From contig JAQGIE010000042.1 in assembly GCA_028291365.1 (NCBI GenBank), positions 1 through 41,763 on the forward strand: 41,763 nt of DNA, in the 5' to 3' direction. The DNA comes from Rhodospirillales bacterium. GTDB taxonomy: Bacteria; Pseudomonadota; Alphaproteobacteria; BOG-932; Roseiterribacteraceae. Below, in pieces: positions 1 to 7,986 of this stretch. Each line of letters opens with the position of its first letter. The first letter of the stretch is position 1. The translations under genes and the position numbers were made by a program. The notes under the pieces were generated by a model. That model saw only the letters and a list, made by a program, of their open reading frames with translations. It did no database searches and was not told where the DNA came from.

Positions 1-46
1 GCCGCTGGATCGCGACCAGCACCAGAATGAGGAGCGCGAGTCTCAG
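1..46 (-). CDS. Partial N-terminus of a probable isoprenylcysteine carboxyl methyltransferase-like membrane protein
   Basis: Only the first ~15 codons lie in the window. Read on the minus strand, the frame starting near base 46 gives a hydrophobic stretch ending in LVAIQR. This resembles the start of the small membrane methyltransferases (ICMT family, e.g. BpsB/SrsB) that commonly follow type III polyketide synthases and methylate their alkylpyrone products. The frame overlaps the last bases of the synthase gene, as in a coupled operon. No ATG, GTG or TTG is available close by in this frame (a CTG sits at 46-44), so the true start is unresolved. The assignment rests mostly on context and is weak. 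Confidence 0.3.
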   Translation of the reverse strand, partial: MRLALLILVLVAIQR

Positions 47-1125
47 AGATCGACCAGGCAGAAAGAGAGGGTGAAGCCCGGTCCCAGCGCTGACATCAGA
101 TGCGGTCCGCTTTGGCCGCCGGCGAGACGCCGTTCGAGCACGAACCAGACCGTTGCCGCCGACATGTTGCCGAATTCGCGCAGCACGGCGCGCTCGACGT
201 CGAGACTGCCGGGCGGCCGTTCCATCGCGCCTTCGATCGCTTCGACGACCTTGGCGCCGCCGGGATGACAGATCAGCCCTGCCAGCGTGTCGGAAGACGC
301 ACCGTTGGCGGCAAGAAAACGATCGGCGATGACCCGCATCTCGCTGCGCACGATGCCGGGAATGTCGCGCGAAAAGATCACGCCCAGCCCGTCCGGTTCG
401 ACCGACCAGCCCATCACGCCGATACTGTCCGGCCAGCAATGTTCACCGCTGGCTTCGACCGTGAGCAGCGGCGCCCGGTCAGACAATTCTTCGGTCGAAA
501 TCAGCGCCGCGGCGGCGCCGTCACCAAACAAAGCGGTGGCGAGAATGTTCGACTTGCTGAGATCGCTTTGCCGCAACGTCAGGCTGCACAGCTCGATCAC
601 AAGCAGCAGCACGCGGCTGCCCGGGCGCGCTTCGGCAAGCTGGGCGGCCCGGGCCAGGCCGGTCACCCCGCCGGCGCAACCCAATCCGAAGATCGGCAGG
701 CGCGCGACGTCGCGGCGGAAGCTCATCCGTTGCAGCAGGCGCGCGTCGAGGCTGGGCGTCGCGATGCCGGTCGAACAGATGGTGACGATCTGATCGACGT
801 CTTCTGCAGCCAAGCCCGCATTTTCCAGACAGCGCGTCGCGACCTGTTCCAGCAGATCATCGGCATGGGCGAGAAAACGCTGATTCCGGCCGGTCCAATC
901 CTGTGGCGTCACGTACCAATCGACCGGTTCGCACACGTGGCGCGCATCGATTCCGGCGCTGTCGAACACCTGCCACATCCGATCGAAATGCTCGGAACGT
1001 CCCTGAAAAATGCGCCGTGCACCTTCGCGCGCCATCTCCTTGTCAATGCGATGCGGTGGGCTTGCGGTCGCGAGCGACAACAGCCGTGCTGGAATGCGGG
1101 GAGAGATTTGCACGGCAAGCGACAT
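43..1125 (-). CDS. Type III polyketide synthase (chalcone/stilbene synthase-like)
   Basis: A 360-residue thiolase-fold enzyme that would condense an acyl-CoA starter with malonyl-CoA units to give alkylpyrones or alkylresorcinols. The Cys-His-Asn triad is visible: Cys150 in GLGCAGG, His287 in ICHPGG and Asn320 in GNMSAA. A GPGF-type loop lies at about 347-351 (LGPGF). The length matches bacterial type III synthases. The start is the ATG at 1125, 8 bp after the stop of the crotonase gene, so the two are probably co-transcribed. A methyltransferase-like frame follows directly. The triad and length make the family secure; the product is not predictable from sequence. Confidence 0.93.
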   Translation of the reverse strand: MSLAVQISPRIPARLLSLATASPPHRIDKEMAREGARRIFQGRSEHFDRMWQVFDSAGIDARHVCEPVDWYVTPQDWTGRNQRFLAHADDLLEQVATRCLENAGLAAEDVDQIVTICSTGIATPSLDARLLQRMSFRRDVARLPIFGLGCAGGVTGLARAAQLAEARPGSRVLLLVIELCSLTLRQSDLSKSNILATALFGDGAAAALISTEELSDRAPLLTVEASGEHCWPDSIGVMGWSVEPDGLGVIFSRDIPGIVRSEMRVIADRFLAANGASSDTLAGLICHPGGAKVVEAIEGAMERPPGSLDVERAVLREFGNMSAATVWFVLERRLAGGQSGPHLMSALGPGFTLSFCLVDL

Positions 1126-1133
1126 GGTGTGAT

Positions 1134-1919
1134 TCAAGCGTAGGGGAAGCGGGGTTTTCGTTTCTCGAGAAAGGCGGCGGTGCCTTCGGCGAAATCGGTA
1201 CCGCGGAACGCGTCGAAGAAATCCTGTCGCGTCACGGAATCGTCCTGGTACTGGCCGTCCAGAATTCGGCGCACCGTGCGCTTGACCATGGCGACGCTGA
1301 ATTGCGACGCGGCCGCGACCTCCTCGGCCCAGGCGCGCGTCTGTTCGCCGATCTCGCTGGGACCGTAGAGCCGGTCGATCAATCCAATGCGCAGCGCTTC
1401 TTCGGCGCCGGTGATGCGGCCGGTGAAGAGCAGATCCTTGGCGGTGCTGGCTCCGACCACATCGACCAGCCGTTTGGTGTCTTCGAGCGTGTAGGCGAGG
1501 CCAAGCTTGGCCGGCGTGATGCCGAGCCGCGCGGTGCGATCGGCGAAGCGCACGTCGCAGGCGAGCGCCAAGCCGCAACCGCCGCCGACACACGGGCCCT
1601 GGATCATCGCGACGCTTGCCTTGTCGAGCTGCGCCAGCGCCTGCATCGCCGCCACGACGCCTTCGAAATAGTCGCGCGTCGATTCCTCGGTGGCATAGAC
1701 CTCTTCGAATTCGGAAATGTCGGCACCCGCGGCAAAGGCGCTCGCGTCGGTGCCGCGCACCACCAGCACTTTCAGCTTCTTGTCGTCCGCGACACGCTGC
1801 ACCAGCTCGGCAATGGAACGCCACATCGTCCGGCTCAGCGCGTTGCGCCGCTCGGGGCGGTTGAGGACCAGGTGCGCGACCTCGCCTTCGGCGTGGAGGT
1901 AGACGGGGCTCTGACTCAT
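1134..1919 (-). CDS. Crotonase-superfamily protein (enoyl-CoA hydratase-like, catalytic glutamates absent)
   Basis: A 261-residue crotonase fold. The CoA-binding and oxyanion-hole segments are clear: AAGADISEF at about 63-71 and GGGCGLALACDV at 112-123. In true hydratases the two catalytic glutamates fall in GGGCE and in the PE of FGQPE. Here those positions are Gly116 and Pro136, so water addition by the usual mechanism is unlikely. Other crotonase activities (isomerase, thioesterase, decarboxylase or C-C bond lyase) remain possible. It is first of a minus-strand unit with the type III polyketide synthase, suggesting a role in making or tailoring its acyl-CoA starter. The start is the ATG at 1919; the divergent gene at 2046 leaves a 126-bp shared promoter region. 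Confidence 0.88.
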   Translation of the reverse strand: MSQSPVYLHAEGEVAHLVLNRPERRNALSRTMWRSIAELVQRVADDKKLKVLVVRGTDASAFAAGADISEFEEVYATEESTRDYFEGVVAAMQALAQLDKASVAMIQGPCVGGGCGLALACDVRFADRTARLGITPAKLGLAYTLEDTKRLVDVVGASTAKDLLFTGRITGAEEALRIGLIDRLYGPSEIGEQTRAWAEEVAAASQFSVAMVKRTVRRILDGQYQDDSVTRQDFFDAFRGTDFAEGTAAFLEKRKPRFPYA

Positions 1920-2045
1920 TTCGCTCCTTGGCAGACCATGGCGTGGTCTCTCGTTCGGCTGGCTGGCCGGATGAGCTTGCCAAGGGCCGACCTGCCGCGC
2001 AAATGTCCGGACAGATTTATCCGCACCGCATGCCAGGAGCGTTCG

Positions 2046-2522
2046 ATGCCGGGCCAGGGATCGGTCGTCGATATCCGCCGCGAGATGCCTCTTCTCGCTC
2101 GCCATGAGGGCGAGTGGGAAGGCGAATACATCTACGTCGACATAGACGGGAACGTGGTGGATCGGCACCGGAGTCACCTGTCCTGTACGTTTCCGACCGA
2201 GGGCGAATTCCCCTACCTGCAGATCAATCGGTACTATTGGGATGACGGGCGCTCGGAAATCATTCATTTCCCCGCCCGCTACGCCGACGGTCGCATCTGG
2301 TGGGACACCGAGCGGATCCGCGGCTGGGCGACGTCGGTGCCGATCGACACCGAATCGCGCACCACCATGCTGATGTGGGTGCGCAAGGACATGCCCGACA
2401 TCTATCTCTACGAGATGATCCAGATTTCCGCCGACAACCGGAAGCGCGGGCGGACCTGGCATTGGTTCCGCACCGATGAACTGTACCTGCGCACCCTCAT
2501 CCAGGAGCGGCGTGTTGCCTGA
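2046..2522 (+). CDS. Conserved hypothetical protein, possibly calycin/lipocalin-like (158 aa)
   Basis: No confident family. The ATG at 2046 was chosen because AGGAG lies at 2035-2039, six bases upstream; the frame is open further upstream but would then run over the opposite-strand crotonase gene. The protein has no signal peptide or membrane segment. It alternates charged and aromatic residues in short strands (EGEWEGEYIYVD near the start, then WWDTERIRGW and TWHWF), as in beta-barrel calycins that bind small lipophilic ligands. It is transcribed away from the polyketide synthase operon and could share its promoter region. A lipid-handling role would fit but is a guess. Confidence 0.75.
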   Translation: MPGQGSVVDIRREMPLLARHEGEWEGEYIYVDIDGNVVDRHRSHLSCTFPTEGEFPYLQINRYYWDDGRSEIIHFPARYADGRIWWDTERIRGWATSVPIDTESRTTMLMWVRKDMPDIYLYEMIQISADNRKRGRTWHWFRTDELYLRTLIQERRVA

Positions 2523-2583
2523 CGCCAGGCAGGCCGCGGCAAAAAAACGGTGATTCAGGCGCCGATCTGCTAGATTCGGGGCC

Positions 2584-3546
2584 GTGCCGCCGACCACGAC
2601 TCTCGACTCGCTCGAAACCGCGCTCGTCGCCGACGCGGCCAGCGCTTCGATCGAGAGCGCCGGCGGCCGGCACAACGAGGCCTGCCAGAATTGCGCCGCC
2701 GTCCTGCAGGGTCCGTATTGCCATCGCTGCGGCCAGCACGACGAGGAGATCAAACGGCCGCTCTGGTCCCTGGCCGAGCACGCGATGGATTCGCTGTTCC
2801 ATTTCGATTCGCGCGTCCTGCGTTCCTACGCCTGGCTGCTGTTCCGCCCTGGCCGCATGACCCGCGCCTATCTCAGCGGCCAGCGCGCGAAATTCGTACC
2901 GCCGATCCGCCTGTACATCTTCACCAGTCTGCTTTTCTTCCTGGCGCTGAGCGCCAGCGGCCTGGTGCTGGTGCAGCCCGTGTCGCACCGCGCGGCCGAT
3001 GGCGACACGACGACCAACAACATCATGCTGGAGCTGCTGGCGCCGCCGAGCACGACGCCGGTGCTGCTGCCCGACGAGATCGCGCATAGCGACGCCGACG
3101 TCATCAACGTCACGCGTCACGGCAAGCAGCGGACGATCAGCGTCGAGAAGCTGGTCGAGCTCGCCAACGACCCGGTGCACCTGTCGGCTTTTCTGACCGA
3201 CTGGCTGCCCAAAGTGCTGGTGGCCGCGATGCCGCTCTTTGCGCTGCTGCTGGGCCTGCTCTATGTCCGGCGCAAGCGCTATCTGATCGACCATCTGGTG
3301 CTGACGCTGCACCTGCACGCGCTTTTGTTCGCGGTCGGGCTCCTGCTCATCGGGTTGCGCGCCGCGACCGGACACGGTCTGCCCGCCTTCGCGCTGCCGA
3401 GCCTGCTGGCCCTGTATTTTCTGCTGACCATCAAGCGCGTCTACGCGCAGAACTGGGCGCGGACGATCGTCAAAGGCTTCGTTCTGGGGCTTGCCTATCC
3501 CATCATTCTGATGCTGTCGGCGATTGCGTTTGCGATCTGGACCTGA
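2584..3546 (+). CDS. DUF3667 family membrane protein with N-terminal zinc ribbon
   Basis: A 320-residue protein from a GTG start. Near the N-terminus, Cys34-x2-Cys37 and Cys46-x2-Cys49 (the second in YCHRCGQ) form a zinc-ribbon knuckle, followed by the RPGRMTRAYLSGQR segment and a PPIRLYIF-led membrane helix typical of DUF3667. Further hydrophobic segments occur at about residues 116-132, 212-227, 241-260, 265-280 and 300-318. Function is unknown in the family. The stop codon at 3544-3546 is two bases before the GTG of the kinase gene, so the two probably form one transcript and this protein may work with the sensor. Confidence 0.85.
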   Translation: MPPTTTLDSLETALVADAASASIESAGGRHNEACQNCAAVLQGPYCHRCGQHDEEIKRPLWSLAEHAMDSLFHFDSRVLRSYAWLLFRPGRMTRAYLSGQRAKFVPPIRLYIFTSLLFFLALSASGLVLVQPVSHRAADGDTTTNNIMLELLAPPSTTPVLLPDEIAHSDADVINVTRHGKQRTISVEKLVELANDPVHLSAFLTDWLPKVLVAAMPLFALLLGLLYVRRKRYLIDHLVLTLHLHALLFAVGLLLIGLRAATGHGLPAFALPSLLALYFLLTIKRVYAQNWARTIVKGFVLGLAYPIILMLSAIAFAIWT

Positions 3547-3547
3547 C

Positions 3548-5347
3548 GTGCAGCGCGACAACGAAGTCGCCGAACCCGGCGGCGTCCGGATCGAAGCGAC
3601 GCAAGGCGGTCTTGCGCGCCACCTCTCGGCGACGCGGCCGCTGCTGCTCGGCCTGCTCGCCACCTGCGTCGTGATCGCGCTGTTCCTGGGTCTTGAACTG
3701 GCTGCCGAATATCGCCGCGCGCTGGGCGAAGCCGAACGCGCGACACTGGCCGCCGCACGTATCGGGCAACGGCAGGTGTCGCAGGCGCTGCAGCATATTC
3801 AGCTCGCCTTTCAGTCGTTCGACGAAGATCCGACCGTCACCTCGACATTGGTGGTTCGGCGCGTCAATTCCGAGCAGCACGCCGCGCTTTGGCGCATCCG
3901 CAACAGCTCGCCGCTTTTCTCGCGGCTGATCGTGGTCGACACCGAGGGCAAACTCGTCGCCAGTTCGGAACAGGCCGAGCCGGCACCGATCTCGTTCGCC
4001 GAACGCCCATGGTTCAAGGCGCAGATCAACCATGTCGGCACCGGGCTCCGTTTTGACGAGCCGCTGCAGATCCAGGACGGGGTGCAGGCGATCCCGGTAT
4101 CGCAGCGCCTGATGACGCCGGAGGGGCAATTTGCGGGCGTGCTGGTCGCCTATGTGCGGCCCGAATATTTCGCGGACTTCTTTGCTGCGCTGTCGGTCGA
4201 CTCGATGAACCTGCTGCGCATCGACGGCAACATCCTGGCCCGCCATCCGACGCTGCCGCCGGGCGCGCCGACCGTGGTGCCCGAACAGGATGACCCCGAA
4301 CCGCACGGCGTACGCGGCGAGGAATGGACCACGCGGCGCCCGTCGCAGATCGACGGACAGCCGTCGCTGCTGGCGACGGCGCGCGTGCCCAACACCGACC
4401 TCGTCGTCGTGGCGCGGCTGACGCAATCGACGGTGCGGGCGCGCTGGGGACGCGACGTGTTGCCGTTGGCGCTGTCGGCCACCGCGCTGCTGCTGGCCTT
4501 CGCCGCGGTCGGGATGTGGCTGGCGCGTTCGCTCAAGCGGCGCGACGTGCTGGTCCATGCCATCGTCGAAGCGCAGGCCTCGGCCGACACGGCGCGTGCC
4601 GAAGCCGAAGCGGCGAGCAATGCCAAGTCGAACTTCCTGGCCCAGATGAGCCACGAGCTGCGCACGCCGCTGAACGCGATCCTCGGCTTCGCGCAGGTGC
4701 TCGAAGGCGAGATGTTCGGCAAGCATGGCGATGCGCGCTATCGCGAATATAGCCGCCATATCCGCCGCAGCGGCGATCACCTGCTGCAGCTGATCAACAA
4801 TCTGCTCGACCTGTCCAAAGTGCAGAGCGGCAACTGGGTGCTGGATGACGGCCCGGTCGATCTGGTCGCGTCGGCCGATTGGGTGCTGGAGATTCTGGGC
4901 CAACGCGCCACCGAGGCGTCGCTGACGCTGGTGAACTCGATTCCCGCCGACTTCCCCGAGCTTCACGCCGACAAGCGCATCTTGCGCCAGGTGCTGCTCA
5001 ACCTGGTCGGCAATGCGATCAAATTCACGCCGGCCGGCGGCCACATCGCGATCGAAGCCGCACGCGACGCGCGCGGCGGTGTCGCCTTGTCGGTGCGCGA
5101 CAGCGGCATCGGCATCGATCCCGACGACATCCCGGAAATCCTGACGCCGTTCGGCACCGCCAAGCGCCAGGCCACGACCGCCGCACACGGCACCGGTCTG
5201 GGTCTGCCGCTGTCGAAAGCCTTCGCTGAATTGCATGGCGGCGTGCTGGAGATCCGGCCGGCCCCAGGCGGCGGCACCATCGTTACGATGCTGCTGCCCG
5301 AAGCACGCGTGATCGAAGCACCGCCATTGCTGATCGCGATGGGCTAG
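3548..5347 (+). CDS. Cache-domain sensor histidine kinase
   Basis: An inner-membrane two-component sensor of 599 residues. Order: TM1 at about 31-53, a large periplasmic Cache/PDC-type sensing region at about 60-290, TM2 at about 305-327, a short coiled linker, HisKA with phospho-accepting His369 in the MSHELRTPLN motif, then HATPase_c with Asn489 (NLVGNAIKF), the G1 box DSGIGID and the G2 box GTGLGLPL. No receiver domain or response-regulator gene is adjacent, so it is an orphan within this window. I chose the GTG at 3548, two bases past the DUF3667 stop; a TTG at 3524 in the same frame is an alternative. The stop is followed at once by two hairpin repeats. Confidence 0.93.
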   Translation: MQRDNEVAEPGGVRIEATQGGLARHLSATRPLLLGLLATCVVIALFLGLELAAEYRRALGEAERATLAAARIGQRQVSQALQHIQLAFQSFDEDPTVTSTLVVRRVNSEQHAALWRIRNSSPLFSRLIVVDTEGKLVASSEQAEPAPISFAERPWFKAQINHVGTGLRFDEPLQIQDGVQAIPVSQRLMTPEGQFAGVLVAYVRPEYFADFFAALSVDSMNLLRIDGNILARHPTLPPGAPTVVPEQDDPEPHGVRGEEWTTRRPSQIDGQPSLLATARVPNTDLVVVARLTQSTVRARWGRDVLPLALSATALLLAFAAVGMWLARSLKRRDVLVHAIVEAQASADTARAEAEAASNAKSNFLAQMSHELRTPLNAILGFAQVLEGEMFGKHGDARYREYSRHIRRSGDHLLQLINNLLDLSKVQSGNWVLDDGPVDLVASADWVLEILGQRATEASLTLVNSIPADFPELHADKRILRQVLLNLVGNAIKFTPAGGHIAIEAARDARGGVALSVRDSGIGIDPDDIPEILTPFGTAKRQATTAAHGTGLGLPLSKAFAELHGGVLEIRPAPGGGTIVTMLLPEARVIEAPPLLIAMG

Positions 5348-5348
5348 G

Positions 5349-5415
5349 GAGGTTTTCGTCTCGCGAAAACCGACCGGACAGTCCGCGAGGTTTTCGTCTC
5401 GCGAAAACCGACCGG
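5349..5415. repeat. Two direct copies of a 29-bp hairpin repeat
   Basis: Copies at 5349-5377 and 5387-5415 are identical and lie 38 bp apart. Each contains GGTTTTCG and CGAAAACC, giving an 8-bp stem with a 5-base loop. The first copy starts directly after the TAG of the histidine kinase gene. Probably a bidirectional terminator or mRNA-stabilising hairpin. Confidence 0.85.
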
Positions 5416-5646
5416 TCATCGCCGGAACGCGTCCGCGGCTTTTACAGATTGCAGGCGCTGCATTGCACAGAGCGGCGCAGCGAGCCGCTGGCACGACAGT
5501 TGCGAAACTCCAGGCATCGCCCGACCCGCTGCGGTGTTCCGGCCACGACCCTCGGTGTGACGCGCCTCGTCGAGAAGGACGAGGCCCCTCGCACCTTGCA
5601 TCCGGACGGCCCGCGCAAAGCGTAATCGGGCAAGCACGGAACGAAC

Positions 5647-5669
5647 GGGCGCGCGGTTTCCGCGCGCCC
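5647..5669. repeat. Perfect inverted repeat, 10-bp stem
   Basis: GGGCGCGCGG and CCGCGCGCCC are separated by TTT. All ten pairs are Watson-Crick. No T-tract follows on either strand, so it is not a classical intrinsic terminator. Confidence 0.75.
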
Positions 5670-5700
5670 CCCGGGCGGGAGGCAGGCGGCCTTTGCCGCG

Positions 5701-5735
5701 GATGCGTTTTCCACCGGAAAACGCATCAAACAAAG
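5701..5735 (+). repeat. Dispersed palindromic repeat, copy 1 (12-bp stem hairpin)
   Basis: GATGCGTTTTCC (5701-5712) pairs perfectly with GGAAAACGCATC (5716-5727) around ACC, and is followed by the AAACAAAG tail shared with copies at 15209, 18948 and 37899. It lies 11 bp past the stop of the minus-strand HMG-CoA lyase gene and probably helps end that transcript. Confidence 0.8.
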
Positions 5736-5737
5736 AG

Positions 5738-6649
5738 TCAGGCGGCCTTCGCCGCCGGGGCCGGAAATCCACCGGCTTTCGACACCATGCCCGGCACCGT
5801 CTTGCCGAGCTGCGTCTCGATCCAGTTGGCTGCTTCGATCACGCGCTCGAGATCGATGCCGGTCTCGATTCCCATCCGCTGCAGCATGTAGAGCACGTCT
5901 TCGGTCGGCACGTTGCCGGTCGCGCGCGGCGCGAACGGGCAGCCCCCGATGCCGCCGATCGAGGCGTCGACATAGGTGACGCCCTCGGCGATCGCGGCGG
6001 CGACGTTGGCGATGCCGGTGTTGCGCGTGTTGTGGAAATGGACGCGCAGCGGCACGTCGCGGGCCAGCGGCTTCAGGGCGCGCAGCATCTCGGTCACCTG
6101 GCTCGGCACGCCGACGCCGATCGTGTCGGCGACCGCGAGATCCACGCCGGGCGACTTCATGCAGGCCTCGACGATGTCGCGCACGCGCGCCAACGGCACC
6201 TCGCCTTCGAACGGACAGCCGAAGGCGGCGCTGACGGTGAGGCTCGCCTTGACGCCGCGTTCGGCGGCGGCGCGCGACAGCTCGTGCCAGACGCGGATGC
6301 TGTCTTCGATGGTCTGGCCCTGGTTCTTCTGGCCGAACGTGTCGCTCGCGACGACGACGCAGCCGACTTCGTCGACGCCCGCTTCAATGGCGCGATCGAA
6401 ACCCTTCTTGTTCAGCACCAGGCCGATATAGCTCACGCCGCGATCGCGCGGCACGCCCGCCATCACCTCGGCCGCGTCGGCCATCTGCGGCACCAGCTTG
6501 GGATTGACGAAGCTGGTCGCTTCGAGCCGCTTGATGCCGGCATCGATCATGCGGTTGATGAAGGCGAGTTTCGCCTCGGTCGAGACCGCTACCTTCTCGT
6601 TCTGGAGCCCGTCACGCGCACCGACTTCGACCAGCTGGATCTGCGTCAT
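5738..6649 (-). CDS. mvaB: Hydroxymethylglutaryl-CoA lyase
   Basis: A TIM-barrel lyase of 303 residues that splits HMG-CoA to acetyl-CoA and acetoacetate at the end of leucine breakdown. Visible signatures: VEVGARDGLQNE at 7-18 with Arg12 and Asp13, the metal-binding HFHN at 204-207, and GGIGGCPFAPRATGN with Cys237, the active-site loop that defines this family. Length fits bacterial MvaB. It diverges from a CaiB/BaiF CoA-transferase across 107 bp, so both may share control. Acetoacetate could be used by the CoA-transferase at 17393-18849. HMG-CoA lyase-like paralogues acting on other 3-hydroxyacyl-CoAs exist, so the exact substrate is inferred. Confidence 0.92.
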   Translation of the reverse strand: MTQIQLVEVGARDGLQNEKVAVSTEAKLAFINRMIDAGIKRLEATSFVNPKLVPQMADAAEVMAGVPRDRGVSYIGLVLNKKGFDRAIEAGVDEVGCVVVASDTFGQKNQGQTIEDSIRVWHELSRAAAERGVKASLTVSAAFGCPFEGEVPLARVRDIVEACMKSPGVDLAVADTIGVGVPSQVTEMLRALKPLARDVPLRVHFHNTRNTGIANVAAAIAEGVTYVDASIGGIGGCPFAPRATGNVPTEDVLYMLQRMGIETGIDLERVIEAANWIETQLGKTVPGMVSKAGGFPAPAAKAA

Positions 6650-6756
6650 GAAAATCCTCGTTCGACCGACGCCCGGCCGCTTTTTCGCCCAGTGTTGCCG
6701 CGTCCCGGTCCGCTCTGTAGGACCGGATGCGACGCTCCTTAGAGGATCCTAGGCCG

Positions 6757-7974
6757 ATGGAAGCCGAGAACGAACCCGTTGCGGCTGCAGGTCCGGTCGC
6801 CGATTTGCGCGTAATCGAGATGGGACAGCTGCTTGCCGGCCCCTTCTGCGGTCAGCTGCTCGCCGATTTCGGTGCCGAGGTGATCAAGATCGAGCCGCCC
6901 GGAATCGGCGACCCGCTGCGCGAATGGGGCCAGGAGAAGCCGCACGGCCATTCGCTGTGGTGGCCGGTCGTGGCGCGCAACAAGAAATCGGTGACGCTCA
7001 ATCTGCGCGAGGAAGAAGGCCAGGCAATCGTTCGCGAGCTGGTCAAGAAGAGCGACATCCTGCTGGAGAATTTCCGGCCCGGCACGCTCGAGCGGTGGAA
7101 TCTCGGCTACGAGCAGTTGAGCGCGATCAATCCGCGGCTGGTGATGATTCGCGTCTCGGGCTTCGGCCAGACCGGGCCACGCTCGCAGGAGGCCGGCTTC
7201 GGTGCCATCGGCGAAGCAATGGGCGGGCTGCGCCACGTCATCGGCGATCCCGACCGGCCGCCGGCGCGGGCCGGCATTTCGATCGGCGATTCGCTGGCCG
7301 CCACCTTCGCCTGTCTCGGCGGCATGATGGCGATCCATGCGCGCGGCCGCACCGGGCGTGGCCAGGTCGTCGACAGCGCGATCTATGAAGCGGTGCTGGC
7401 GATGATGGAATCGCTGGTCACCGAATACGACAAGACCGGCTATATCCGCGAACGGACCGGCGCGGTGTTGCCCAACGTAGCGCCGTCCAACGTCTATCCA
7501 TGCAGCGACGGCATGGTGCTGATCGCCGGCAACCAGGACACGGTGTTTCGCCGTCTGGCGCAGGGCATCGGCCAGCCCGAGCTGGCGAAGGACGAGCGCT
7601 ATGCCACGCACACGGCGCGCGGCAAGCGCCAGGCCGAACTCGACGCGCTGATCGCCGCCTGGACGCAACAGCGCACGGTCGACGACGTCATCGCGGCGAT
7701 GAATCAAAGCGGCGTACCCGTGGGAAAGATCTATCGCGCGCCCGACATGATGACCGATCCGCACTTCATCGCGCGCGAAGCCATCGTGCGCGTCGCGCAT
7801 AAGACGTTCGGTGATCTCGCCATGCAGAACGTGGTGCCGAAACTGTCCGAGACGCCGGGCTCGGTGCGCACCGCCGGGCCCGAGCTGGGCGAGCATAATG
7901 ACGAGATTTATAAGGGCCTGCTCGGTCTCGACGAGGCGCGCCTGGCCGAACTCAGGCAGCGCGGCATCATCTGA
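6757..7974 (+). CDS. CaiB/BaiF family (class III) CoA-transferase
   Basis: A 405-residue family III CoA-transferase, which moves CoA between carboxylic acids through an aspartyl-CoA intermediate. The N-terminal LLAGPFCGQLLADFGAEVIKIE segment is typical, and the catalytic Asp is Asp178 in SIGDSLA. The ATG at 6757 was chosen over the one at 6727 because AGAGGA lies ten bases upstream and the family start is near the LRVIEMG strand. It is divergent from HMG-CoA lyase and 12 bp ahead of the DJ-1-family gene. The acyl group cannot be told from sequence; a role in branched-chain or organic-acid catabolism is inferred from context. Confidence 0.93.
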   Translation: MEAENEPVAAAGPVADLRVIEMGQLLAGPFCGQLLADFGAEVIKIEPPGIGDPLREWGQEKPHGHSLWWPVVARNKKSVTLNLREEEGQAIVRELVKKSDILLENFRPGTLERWNLGYEQLSAINPRLVMIRVSGFGQTGPRSQEAGFGAIGEAMGGLRHVIGDPDRPPARAGISIGDSLAATFACLGGMMAIHARGRTGRGQVVDSAIYEAVLAMMESLVTEYDKTGYIRERTGAVLPNVAPSNVYPCSDGMVLIAGNQDTVFRRLAQGIGQPELAKDERYATHTARGKRQAELDALIAAWTQQRTVDDVIAAMNQSGVPVGKIYRAPDMMTDPHFIAREAIVRVAHKTFGDLAMQNVVPKLSETPGSVRTAGPELGEHNDEIYKGLLGLDEARLAELRQRGII

Positions 7975-7986
7975 ACGGAGGCGACG

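Larger units (their letters stand above)
5348..5737. other. Gene-free 390-bp spacer between convergent genes, rich in hairpins
   Basis: No ORF here has coding character. The spacer separates the convergent kinase and HMG-CoA lyase genes. It holds two direct copies of a hairpin repeat (5349-5415), a perfect 10-bp GC stem with a TTT loop (5647-5669) and a perfect 12-bp stem (5701-5727). A short stretch near 5683-5698 resembles the last codons of the HMG-CoA lyase gene (5738-5754), as if the gene end had been partly duplicated. Most of it probably acts in transcription termination or mRNA 3' protection. Confidence 0.7.

Noticed and set aside
3503-5494. A 663-codon open frame on the minus strand opposite the histidine kinase
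   Set aside because: It is a GC-rich shadow of a gene with clear HisKA and HATPase motifs; the translation is rich in Arg, Gln and His with no recognisable domain.
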